Translations under genes and position numbers: made by a program
Source of the DNA: Sophora flavescens
Lineage: Eukaryota; Streptophyta; Magnoliopsida; Fabales; Fabaceae
Length of the DNA: 64,000 nucleotides
Direction of reading: 5' to 3'
NCBI GenBank assembly: GCA_030762895.1
Contig: CM061068.1
Coordinates: 151,105,311 to 151,169,310, forward strand
Shown: positions 54,406 to 64,000 of the stretch, piece by piece
How the letters are laid out: each line of letters starts with the position of its first letter
Position numbering within the stretch: position 1 is the first letter of the stretch
The notes under the pieces: generated by a model
Seen by the model: the letters and a program-made list of their open reading frames with translations, nothing else
Database searches by the model: none
Told to the model about the DNA's origin: nothing

Positions 54406-56638
54406 GTTACTACCCCACTAAAAATCAAATCTCTTATCCTCAATTCATACTCATTCTCCTTAATACCTTACCTTAATCTATCACACGTGAAAGGTATAAT
54501 TAAAACTTAATTACATTTCCTTTCAATACTAATCCATTAGAAAATCTTCCTCCTAAATCTTTAACTCTTACCGTTAACATCGAGATTTAAACTAAGATTC
54601 ACATTTCTTTCACTGCACACACATCAGTTCCTATCAAAGATATCCAATCGTAGTCTTATTTCCTTTTGATTATAATTCACCACTCCAAGTTATGTCAGAA
54701 ACACACATCTCAACCTCAAAAGAACATTATTGCATCTCATAATGCAACTAAACTAGAAGGAGCCGCGTTGCGTAGAATTATCTAACTCATCAATTTCGAA
54801 CTTCTCTCGCAACTTATTTTTAATCACAAACTCCTCTTTTCCTTTCACATTCAACGTAGGTAAAACTACTATCGACACTTTCTTGTAAATCTTCCAAATT
54901 CATCCAACCAATCTTAACTACAAGTATTTGATCATTACCTTAGATTTCCCTTTTGCCACGATCAACATTTGATATATAGAAATCGTCATTACTTATTGGG
55001 GTTGATCTTAGGGATTCTCCTTTTACGAGTCACACCTACACCTCAACAAAAATCCTATCAACTCTCTTCTATCCTACTATGGGGATGATCATACTTAGGT
55101 ATTACACCTACTCCCAGCTAATCTTCTAAGGGTGAGATCGTTTTCTTATTTTCCCAACGAGTTTAGGGTAATCAGTTGGACTTAGTCTCAACTTGGTCCT
55201 CAACACTTAGAGCGAACTTTATCGATAAACGTTGGTAAAATTTAGGTCTTCATTTGAAACGATACTTGAATATAATCCATGAAGCTTGATCAGTCCTCTG
55301 ATACATTCTTCGGTTTACTTCTCCCCTGCATAGTGGATCTTATCCTGTAAGAAGGGTGTCGACTTCGTCAGTCGGTCCACGATTACTCGAACTTAAACAA
55401 GACTCTTAGAGGTCTTCAGGAAACTCATAACGAAAATTCAGGGTGACTCCAACATCTAAATAAGGGAGGTCTCAAACGTCAAATTACCTCTTTTTCACTA
55501 TACTCGACTAACTCTGATATCCTGATATTGGATCAGATACCCATCCTCATGACTCAAAAGGTAGGTCACACATCAATGACGTTTTTGAAAAGATATAGTG
55601 TAAAATTGATCAACAAGTGATAAGTTCTATCAAACTACAACAAGACAAGGTCTTAAAGATCACAGAAAGAAATTTTCAAGAAAAGGAATTTCATCAATTT
55701 GAAAGATACAGGAACATCAAGTATGGAAAAAATTCTTCAATAGGTTCGTGGGTGTAAAATTGTATGGCCAATACACGTTTACAAACATGAATATAATAAA
55801 GTTGCTCGTTACATAAGAATTTCTCTAGGATAGGAAATAAAAAATGTAGAGTTTTTAACTCCAAGAGTATTCAACGCACTACAAGACATTCAATAAAGGA
55901 TGATTTTAAAGGGAATCAGTATGACAAAATTGGACTAGGTCACTTCTACCAAAAGTAGAAGTGATTAGGATAAGTTTTATCAAGAAACTTGTGTCACCAT
56001 GAAGTTGTCTATGTTACAGCTCAAGAAATAGTCATAACAAATTCTTTCAACGAAATGTGAAAATATCCAGACTAATGGATACTATCAAGTTAATCCACTC
56101 AAATGTCTAATACACTGGTAGTTATTTTAGAAGCGTGAGTACAAATTCTCACATACAAGTGAATCCATTAGAGTATATTGAGATTACAGACTAGCATAAC
56201 CAATGTATGAGTCCTGATAGATTTCAAATCAAAGTCAGAAAAGTTTGTCTGACATGTACAAACTTGGTCACTGTGAATGTTTGATACAATCATAGGGACT
56301 CGAGGAACAAATGTCAACTTACAAGTCCATAAGGAATCAAATAGTACAGTTAAGAGTTTCTTAATTAAGAGACACTCATCTAAGGTTGAAAATTCAAATC
56401 GACTCGCCTTGGTTCCAACAAGTACAAAGGTTTTTCCAGACACACATAGTATGGTTTGTTGTTGTCATCTGTGTTCTCCTCTGACTTGTGTACAATCTCC
56501 GACAACTTAGTCGGTCTCTCTGTCATGCGAAGAGCTAATCTTTCTTCTTAAGCGAGGTCAACGACGCACAAATCTTTAATAGGTCCTCAATCAACCTTCG
56601 ATGGTAACCGGTTAAACCAAAAAAAGCTACAGGTCTGT
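54406..56638 (-). pseudogene. Degenerate Tekay-like integrase region of remnant F
   Basis: On the minus strand degraded integrase words appear in order. RVIVDRLTKSTPFLQDK lies at about 55395-55345. IKLHGLYSSIVSNED follows at about 55290-55245 (family form IVSDRDP, so the catalytic Asp is Asn). Next is KLRLSPTDYPKLVG at about 55200-55155 (family form LRLSSAYHPQTDG). Many stops and frameshifts separate them. The order places the 3' LTR downstream, as found at 54405. The rest (55700-56638) is too decayed to read. The short ORFs at 56168-56510 are not supported. Confidence 0.7.
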
Positions 56639-57576
56639 TGTAACACCCCATTTTTCGTTAAGTGCTTTTTAAGTGCCTTGGTTGTTAGGATGGTTTAGAA
56701 TAAGCTAAGTGGGATTTTAGGTGGGAAATTCCTTCTCTTAGGCTTGTGCCTTGTGACTTTCCGGGTCACAAGCACGATCGTGCTTGTTAAGGAGTATGAT
56801 CGTGCTCGTTATGAGTGAGCGTCTCGCTGACGCTGAGTTGAGGACGCCCGTGCTCAACAGTTAGCACGCTCATGCTCAATGGCAAGACGCACTTCGCAAG
56901 GGCTAAGTCAAGCACGTCCGTGCTCAAGGAGGAGCACGGCCGTCCTCAGGCCTCTGCCTTTATAAACAGAACATTAACCGAGGGTTTACGAGTTAAACCC
57001 TATTTTGGCACTTTTAGGCAACCCTAAGTGTGATGGCTGCCTCTCTCGTTCGTCCCCTTTGAACCCGGTCGTTGTTTGGTGTTCTGTTCGTGTTTTAGAT
57101 GATGGAGTCACGTGCTAAGTGTCAATCGAAAGGTAATAGTTCATCCCTTTTAGTTTCCCTTTTCTTGTTTTTGATTTGGGAACGTTTGTCGAGCCATTCG
57201 AGGGAACCAGTTGGGATCATGATGGTTGTCGTGGTCTACCGTTTGGCGTTCTACTATCAGTTTTTTCATACCAGGTATGGTAGAAGAATAGTGCATACAC
57301 TAGGCTAGGGAGTAGTGTAAGATGAGGGGTCCCCATTTCCCCATTAAATGTTGTATGTTGTATATTGTTAACTGTTATTGATGCCATGATCTGCCTGGTT
57401 GTATGAGTTATTGTTATGTTGTTAGTTGGCTAACTAGTATGCCTCTTGTTGTAGTTGTTATGATGTTGAATGCTAATATTGATGAATATTGCTATGTTGA
57501 ATGCCTTTGGTTTATTTGTGATGATATGATGAGAAGGCTATTGGCTATTGTTATTGATGATATTGTTTGGCAGAAA
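56639..57576 (+). repeat. Truncated 5' LTR G of a Tekay-type Ty3 element
   Basis: It starts TGTAACACCCC at 56639. The U3 carries three pairs of dyad words (AGCACGATCGTGCT at about 56771, and similar AGCACG...CGTGCT words through 56955). A TATA box TATAAACA follows at 56961-56968. It breaks at 57576, where copia LTR H begins. The small ORFs at 57099 and 57403 are not convincing. Confidence 0.7.
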
Positions 57577-59233
57577 GATTCAGAATAGGTTCGGGTTTAA
57601 TAACTCAGTAATAACAAAATACAGTTTATACAGATCAAGAACAGAAATTATATTGAACTTTAAACATCAAAGTTGGAGGTTCTTGAACATAAATAGAAAG
57701 TAAAGGAGTTTGAGTTTAGGGATACCACACAACCAGATTTATCCTGTCACCTCCACTGTGACCTACATCTAGTTGCCACTCCACCTGTGGGATTTCACAC
57801 ACTAACACACAAGCTTTACCAGGTAGCTTGAAAAACCTTCACACCACAGAGCACTTTTTCACCTCGAGATACCACACTCTTGTGAAGAATCTCAATGTTC
57901 AACCTTAGGGATACCTCACCCTAATCACTCAGAGAGACTCCCTATCTCTTTACAATCGAAAAGTAAAACAAAAGTTGATTCCTAACTCTCAATAGTCAGA
58001 TAAACAAATTGAAGCACTTGTGAGTATTGAAACACTCTTTTCACAGTAAGCTCAAGAAAGCTGATGAATGATTTTCACAATTAATTTCTCAAAACGATTT
58101 CGTAAAACTGTGAGATGTTATGATATTCATTATATGTTGTGTAAGTGTTCCTTTGATCCCTCTTTATATAGAAAACAAGTTATAGTCGATGGGATCAATC
58201 AAAATAGATTTGGATATGATTAACAGAATATGTTTTCTTGATTCTCGTTCTTGAAATAAGATTCTGATTGTTCTTGTAGAATTCGTGTCCATAAAATAAC
58301 CGAGTCCATTTGGAAAAATAGACACGTCCATTTGAAGAAAATAGGCGAGTCTATCTTTAAAAAATAACTGTGTCCATCTTTAAAAAATTGCCGAGTCCAT
58401 TTGAAGAAAATAGTCGCGTCCATTTGCCACGTCAGCAGACGGGAGTACTAACACAAAGTAATTGGACGTGCTCCAACTAGTAGACGAGCTCCATATGCCA
58501 TGTCAGTGGACGAAGCTTCTCATTAAGATCTTAGCAAGTCCAAAGACTTGTGTGGACGAGCACTTTTATCACTTTAGTAGACGTACGCTTCTGTCATTTT
58601 AGTAGACGTGCGCTTCTGTCACTTTAGTAGACGTGCACTTCTGTCACTTTAGTAGTCGTGCGCTTCTGTCACTTTAGTAGACGTGCGCTTTTGTCACTTT
58701 AGTAGACGTGAGCTTCTGTCACTTTAGTAGATGTGAGCATCTATCACTTTTTTGGACGCCCGTTTTTATCACTTTATTGGACGCCAACTTTTATCATTTT
58801 ATTGGACGCTAGCTTTTAGTGTTGGACGAGCGCTTCTATTATTCCAGTGTTGGACGAGCGCTTCTGAAATCTTATTTCCAAAAATCATTTTCATTTAACG
58901 AAAACTTATTCCTTTTAATTCAGGTTATGAAAATTTATTTTCTTCATGCATCTTTTTCATTTAGCTTATTTGTGAATAAGAGATTTCATCTCTTACAAAT
59001 CATCCAAGACTTAAAACTAATTTCTTCGTTAAGCTCCTGTCTTGATGATTCATTGATCTTCGTCTTTGCTCTTTGATTCCTCCAAGTTCTTCCTTTAATA
59101 TTCTCCTTTGGTTGCTCACTGAACTTGTTGAATATTGCTTGATACCCGTCTTTACAATTTGACACTAAACACTTTCATACACATTAAGTTGTATTTGTCA
59201 TATATCAAAATCTCTCAGTCATTGAGTTTAACA
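57577..59233 (-). repeat. Copia LTR H, same family as element D, 3' end truncated
   Basis: Read on the minus strand it starts TGTTAAACTCAATGACTGAG (59233-59214) like the D LTRs. It has a U3 with about 13 units of the 25-base repeat (58551-58865), a TATA box TATATAAAG at 58170-58162, and the shared R/U5 block. It stops at 57577, lacking about 180 bases including the C-run and end. No PPT or PBS lies next to it, so it may be a solo or broken LTR. The ORF 58819-59076 is LTR. Confidence 0.88.
58551..58865 (-). repeat. 25-base tandem repeat array in U3 of LTR H
   Basis: About 13 units of a GACGTGCGCTTCTGTCACTT-type repeat (25 bases, counted on the plus strand), ten of them near-perfect in length. 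The two D LTRs have about seven and eight. The array sits some 380 bases upstream of the TATA box. Confidence 0.88.
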
Positions 59234-60882
59234 TCAGTAACAGTTGTAGATTGCATAAGTTCTCCTACACAATCATCATGTAAATGTAGATGCATTAATA
59301 GTCATTAACTTGAGGAAAAATCCAACAATTAATTTTCTTTAGATGTTGTAGTTTATGTTGAGGCTTGAGAGATCTCTAGCTGAACTCTGTTCTATCTGAC
59401 TGTAAGCCATGGTTAAAAAATAACAGTCGAGAGGATATTCCTAATATATAAAGACCAGGTAAGAACTTCCAGTAATAGACATACCGCAGTTCAGTGCAAT
59501 CGGCAACAACTGTCAACTACTATGACTCACTTCAGTTTCAAATCAAATTCAGAGCCAGACTATAATAAGTTCAGCTGTAGCCTCCAGATCTCATTTTCCT
59601 TCTTCCTCAGTTGAGAACTCAACTAAAGCAGAGCAGAGAGAACATAATTAACCTGCATTATCATGACCTAGACCCATGTTATTGACACAAAATGTTGAAG
59701 AATTAGATATCTATAAAAAACATGGCAACAGGATATCTTTGTTTTCCACCAAATTAATGTTTGGTTCTTTTCAAGTATTTCCTGGCAATCATCAGCAACA
59801 TGACTTATGCATCTCATACAAGTAGCAAGTTTCAAAACAACACACCAAAATGAAAATACCTGCACATTTTTTAACATGCTACATCACTCAGCTGTGTGGT
59901 CTTTTGGATTCAAAAATAAAAGAATTTCAAAGCATAGATAAATAACAAAATGTTCTTTGAGCCAATGAGTATTGCCACCTATCCTACTTTAGCATGAGCC
60001 ATGGATCAATTAACAAGCATATTATCCTCACTAGCAGCATCCAACAAATCATCTTGAACCTATGTATAAAAATCTACCAGCGCATTCATAAGCTTTTGTA
60101 TGTCTCAGGCAAATAAATTAAGATGTAACATGATCCAAAATTAAATGACCATATTAAACACGTGTCTTTTGTGACATTCTGATAATTGCCACTCAATTAA
60201 TCAGACAAATTATAAATGGTAGAAATTTAAACATCAAGATGTCAAAGTCTTTAAGGAAGTGGTTATCCGGCCAGTTTCTTAAAAAACTATAGTGGAATCC
60301 TGGCAAGAAAATTTCTCTGCAACTTAACTGAAAAATGGCTAGATATCCATCCAAATTAAACTCAGTCAAAGTAAGATGTAAAACCCATGTATTCGGTGCT
60401 GAAAAACCATTCAAAAGACATGCCTAATATTTAAATACTATTTATAGTACCTGAGGTGACTTTTCTAATAAACTTTCGATGAAACATCACCCAATGAGTT
60501 GAAGATTCAATGAACAGTGTAGGTAATAATAAGCACCTACACAATTTTTAATGTGTTCTTTATCTAGTTCACAATTTAATGCTAGGAACACATGAACCAT
60601 ATCAAATTAACAAGAAAAATATTAATTGACATAATCAAATCACAAGGCACCCAAATGCACTTCATGATATGTAAAATTTCATGGATTGCCATGTCAATAA
60701 CTCCTTCAAAAATCACATATTACCTATGGTTGGTTGATGATGTAAACACAAGTAATTATAATTAGTTTAAGCAGATAAATAAAACAATCAATCACATACA
60801 GTGAAATAAACGACCAAAATCTGAACAAATCAATAGGGTATTAGCACTTCAAATCAGAGTCATATTCTACATAATCACATAC
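59234..60882 (-). other. Possible degraded gene interior, unidentified
   Basis: No transposon end is recognised. On the minus strand around 60105-60000 a frame reads DIQKLMNALVDFYT, a TAG, then VQDDLLDAASEDNMLVN. This looks like a real protein segment with CAG turned to TAG, but I cannot name it. The ORF 60193-60414 (minus) and ORF 59668-59877 (minus) have no recognised motif. It may be the body of the gene whose 5' end is at 61200-61480, now broken. Confidence 0.35.
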
Positions 60883-60982
60883 CCAAATCCTAGATGTTGC
60901 TGGATCAACAGACAGAGATCCAAATGATTGACATGGTTTCAAACACAACTCATTCTGAAACAAGAGCTTGTAGGAAGAAAAT
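60883..60982 (-). pseudogene. Candidate internal exon, unidentified
   Basis: A 100-base stretch is bounded on the minus strand by GTTTTCAG and GTATGTG splice signals. One frame reads LCLKPCQSFGSLSVDPATSR. It lies about 200 bases after the donor at 61200, so it would be the next exon of the same transcript. The protein is not recognised. Confidence 0.35.
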
Positions 60983-61199
60983 CTGAAAACAAGAAAAAGC
61001 ACATAAACCCATATTCAAAATCACCATCACAGTGTAAACAAACTTCATAGAGAGCAACAAAAATCCAATGCATTTGACAAGCTATGCTTGACAATTTCAA
61101 CACAACGTTATTTCAAAAATCAAGAGAAATATTGAACATTCGAACAACAAATATCTGAAACAATTGAAGAGCAACAAAAGAACCAATACCTGAGTTGTA

Positions 61200-61483
61200 G
61201 GATTGAGAGAGAGTTAGATCGAGACTCGAGAGAGTGAATCGAACAAGAGCTCACAAAAATCGAATCAAATATGGGGTTCTTGGTTCGAATTTGTGATTTA
61301 GGGTTCAAACCGAAATTTATTTTGTGATTTAGGGTTCAAATCGAAATCAGCGTGTTGCGGCTGCTGATCGAATGCAACAGGAACGAGCTGATCGAAGGCA
61401 AAAAGAACGAGAGAGGAAGAGAAAGGGATTTCGGAACAGAGATGGGCCAAAGAGACGAAGAGAAGAAGAGAGTGGAATTTCAT
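61200..61483 (-). other. 5' exon-like segment with splice donor
   Basis: On the minus strand a C/T-rich segment rich in CTCTC words ends in CAACTCAG followed by GTATTG (61199), a strong donor. It looks like the first exon or leader of a plant gene. An ATG at 61483 opens a 61-codon frame with a hydrophobic start (MKFHSLLLFVSLAHLCSEIP) that could be a signal peptide, but the frame ends before the donor. It may therefore be a leader ORF or chance. Confidence 0.4.
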
Positions 61484-61674
61484 AATTCCACCTATTCTGC
61501 AGAGATTTGAAATGCCTCGGTTTTGTCAAGAAAAAATACACGATAAAATAAGCTGGTATTTGTAATATAATTTATATTAGGATCCAAACAATGTATTTTA
61601 TTATGAGGGATTTTAAATACTCTAAAAAATTACTTTACCTTCTTGAAATCCCTTATCCAAACACACCATTAGGG

Positions 61675-62095
61675 TTTTGAGTAAAAATTAGTGTTTAAGG
61701 TTAAAATTAAGGTTTAGGTCAAAATTAGAGTTTTATGTTAAAATAAGGGTTTCAGGTTAAAATTAGGTACTAGGGTTAAAGTTTGATTTTTAGGTCAAAA
61801 TTAGGGTTTAGGGTTAAAAGTAGTGATTTAGGTTAAAATTAGGGTATAGGGTTAATATTAGGTTTATGTTTAAATTAGTGTTTTATGTTAAAATTAGGGT
61901 TTTGAGTCAAAATTAGGGTGTAGGGTTTTAGGTTAAATTAGGGTACAGGGTGAGAATTAGTGTTTTCTGTTAAAATTAGGGTTTTTGGTTAAAATTAGGG
62001 TTTTCCGTCCATATTAAGGTTTTGGGTTAAAATTAGGGTTAAAATTTGGATTTTATGTTAAAATTAATGTTTTGGTTAAAATTAGGGTTTATATG
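61675..62095 (+). repeat. Degenerate telomere-like tandem array
   Basis: About 20 variants of GGGTTTTAGGTTAAAATTA occur in tandem, mixing the plant telomere word TTTAGGG with a GTTAAAATTA spacer. Units run from 17 to 22 bases and are diverged, so this is an old interstitial array and not a chromosome end. No ORF is present. Confidence 0.8.
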
Positions 62096-62139
62096 CTTAC
62101 TTTTCAATGAATACAGGACATTTATAAATAATTTTACTT

Positions 62140-62418
62140 TTATAGAAGTATCGCAGTAATGGGTAACATACACAATAAAAAGGAAAAAAGAATGACAATA
62201 AATACCTTCTTATTGTTGGTTTCGCCCTTCTTATCTCTAATTTTCATTTCATATAATTCTTCACGAAATTGAGCATAACCTGACTTCTCAATTCTAGCTA
62301 CTGTAGAAACATTGGAATTAAATGTTCCAACAATAGTTTCTTTTGATATATCTACTTGCTGCTCTTGATCTGTCACTTCTGTCAACAATATTTGTTTCCC
62401 CATTGACCTTCCCTTCAT
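62140..62418 (-). CDS. Small ORF with C-terminal membrane segment, unknown
   Basis: 92 codons (MKGRSMGKQILLTEVTDQ). It is hydrophilic for about 70 residues, then has a hydrophobic segment (VFIVILFSFLLCMLPITAIL) that could be a tail anchor. It lies directly downstream of ORF 62422-62772 on the same strand. Just before its ATG another frame also reads plausibly (KFDLENEGKVNG), so the two ORFs may be parts of one broken gene. Not recognised. Confidence 0.3.
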   Translation of the reverse strand: MKGRSMGKQILLTEVTDQEQQVDISKETIVGTFNSNVSTVARIEKSGYAQFREELYEMKIRDKKGETNNKKVFIVILFSFLLCMLPITAILL

Positions 62419-62421
62419 TTT

Positions 62422-62772
62422 CTAGATCAAACTTAGCTTATTTTGTAATATCCCTTCCTTGAAAAGAAAAAGTTTGAATTTCACAAATTCAATTGGGACA
62501 GGTGCTTTACATGGGTATGTTAAATGGAAAAATGAAATCGACCTCCCTAGTACACACCATTCTCCTAAATTGCACACTTCGTCAAGTTTATCATATTTAG
62601 TTCTCACCAAAACTAAATTAAGACTACAATAACAATGACCCATAAGAAAATCGAGATCTAATCGAGAGTCACATGCTGCACCTAGTATAATGCCATTCGC
62701 TTCTAGGTTTATGTATTTAAGAACTTGATATCTAACAGTCTTAAGTCGGTTGCATTTGGGTCTCATAATCAA
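62422..62772 (-). CDS. Unidentified ORF, 116 codons
   Basis: The frame reads MIMRPKCNRLKTVRYQVLK, then LEANGIILGAACDSRLDLDF, MGHCYCSLNLVLVRTKYD and FFHLTYPCKAPVPIEFVKF. The composition is that of a real soluble protein domain and not of low-complexity DNA, but I cannot place it in a family. A TAG (62422) ends it six bases before the next ATG. It may be an exon or a pseudogene piece. Confidence 0.35.
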   Translation of the reverse strand: MIMRPKCNRLKTVRYQVLKYINLEANGIILGAACDSRLDLDFLMGHCYCSLNLVLVRTKYDKLDEVCNLGEWCVLGRSISFFHLTYPCKAPVPIEFVKFKLFLFKEGILQNKLSLI

Positions 62773-64000
62773 TTTTCCACATGTTAAGAGTATTAATCAA
62801 TGAGATATATAAAAGACAAGAATTTGCCATTGCATTGTATTATTGCCTTAGTTCCTGCATAGAACAGATATGTATCAAAATATAAAATATTTGAAATAGT
62901 GATATTAGAATTGAATTAACAGTCTTGAATTATGTTACATATGAAGGTTTCTCTTGTATCCTTATTCCTATGAGGTTATAATATCTCTCCACTAATCGCT
63001 CGGGGTATTGATACCCTCAAAAACGAATGACACCGAGGTATTCTACATCAGGATCAACCCTTAAATAAGACCTATAACTACAGGCATAGCAAAATCACAG
63101 TGAGGTTAAATTCACACTTCAATATTTAAAATAATAATGTGTAATTTGTGTTCATAAAAACACAAAATACTTTTGTATTAAATAAATTATATGAATATAA
63201 TAAGTTTAAGAAAAAGAGTGCATGTAAGGAAATTTTCGGGCTAGTCCGGATGTATTTAATAAAATTAATTTCCTTGGTATTGTCCAGGCTTGACTAGTAA
63301 AGGTAAAAAACATAGAAAACCGATAAACATTATTTGAAAATAACATCACTCATATCCCAACTAAATCGGGTTTTTGGAACTACAAATAGAAAAGACAATC
63401 CCGGAAGCATATACATTACCATGATAGAGCCACAACTAGAATAATAATCCATGTGCTAAATGGCATTCAAACACGAAAAGCTACATACTAATTTAACATC
63501 AACTAGCGGGTTATCTTCATTTTAAAGACTCTATCATCTGTTGGACATCTATCATGATGTTTTCACTTTAGATATTTATGATTCTTTTATGTTTGATTTT
63601 AGTGTGTTTAAACTAGTGTATTTTTTATTCAGATCAAAAATAGTTTATAATTCCTTGTTGAGATAAGATCATGTGGAACTAAAATAAATTCTTGGAACAT
63701 AGTTAAAACACTTTATTCCAAAGAACAATACATGAGCATACAGATATCTTCAAATGAGACATGCGATGAGAAATGAATCATCTTTGATTCATATCATTTT
63801 CGCTATTTCTACTTCAACAACTTCAGCTGTATCTTAATTAAAATAAAAATCTACCATATCAAAATTTCAGCAGAATCAAAATTGATACCTGAAGTCAAGG
63901 AACTTATAGCCATTCCTTCAAAATCATCAAGCAATCCGAGCTCCAAATATGGTCATACGCTTTAAGATTTATTAATTTAATACTCTCAAGAAACTAAAAC
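62773..64000. other. AT-rich right flank, no gene seen
   Basis: No supported gene or element end. Near 63890-63950 the minus strand reads LELGLLDDFEGMAISSLTSG followed by a GT, possibly an exon edge, but this is too little to call. Confidence 0.4.

Noticed and set aside
55240..55400. Independent host gene in 54406-56638
   Set aside because: The readable words are ordered Tekay-type integrase motifs, which explains the region as a decayed retrotransposon.
58551..58865. Regular direct repeats resembling a CRISPR array
   Set aside because: The repeats are contiguous 25-base tandem units inside a copia LTR U3, without spacers, in a plant genome.

Overview
This window reads as a repeat-rich block of a plant nuclear genome. 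It is AT-rich, spliced by GT-AG introns, and carries plant-type LTR retrotransposons and CACTA DNA transposons. It also holds fragments of plant host genes (eIF5A, a syntaxin of the SYP2 type, the AP-1 mu adaptin). The retrotransposon lineages (SIRE/Maximus-like Ty1/copia, Athila/Diaspora-like and Tekay/Del-like Ty3/gypsy) would fit a eudicot, most likely a legume; the family assignment is inference. I see no complete ordinary host gene. Everything recognisable is a mobile element, a passenger of one, or a degraded gene piece. All assignments come from reading motifs, without database searches.

Layout: a nest of insertions. (1) 1-911 is a featureless flank. (2) 912-5188: minus-strand, gag-pol-less Athila-family element A, inserted into the 3' end of a SIRE-like copia element (5189-7624). 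(3) 7625-10685 plus 19415-22804: Tekay/Del-like element C, whose gag is split by the SIRE-like copia element D (10686-19414). (4) 22834-23968 plus 32710-33657: a minus-strand non-autonomous LTR element E, split by the nearly complete Athila/Diaspora-like element B (23969-32709, 5-bp target duplication GACAT). (5) 33785-41014: CACTA element 1 (3-bp duplication ATG), next to an AP-1 mu gene fragment (41202-41569). (6) 42887-44478 plus 53280-56638: Tekay-type 3' LTR and integrase remnant F (minus), split by CACTA element 2 (44479-53279, duplication TAA). (7) 56639-57576: truncated Tekay-type LTR G. (8) 57577-59233: truncated copia LTR H. (9) 59234-64000: degraded possible gene pieces, a 5'-exon-like segment, a degenerate telomere-like array and two unidentified ORFs.

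How parts relate: element B supplies a clear reading of the Athila family (gag, protease, RT, RNase H, integrase), although its catalytic protease Asp is Asn and its RT has lost its N-terminal half. Element A shares B's 3' non-coding region, PPT and PBS layout, but keeps only a gag-tail-like ORF plus a Cys-rich ORF. CACTA 2 has the standard transposase (TNP2-like) plus a second, Ulp1-protease-bearing gene, both frameshifted. CACTA 1 has no TNP2. It carries an apparently intact 13-exon, 718-residue gene joining an En/Spm-type (Transposase_24-like) region to a Ulp1-type cysteine protease with all catalytic residues. This gene is flanked by captured exons of a syntaxin and of eIF5A. CACTA 1 is the most interesting object here.

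A second recurrent theme is promoter architecture. Several unrelated LTRs carry arrays of short palindromic or 25-bp repeats immediately upstream of the TATA box, with copy number differing between sister LTRs.
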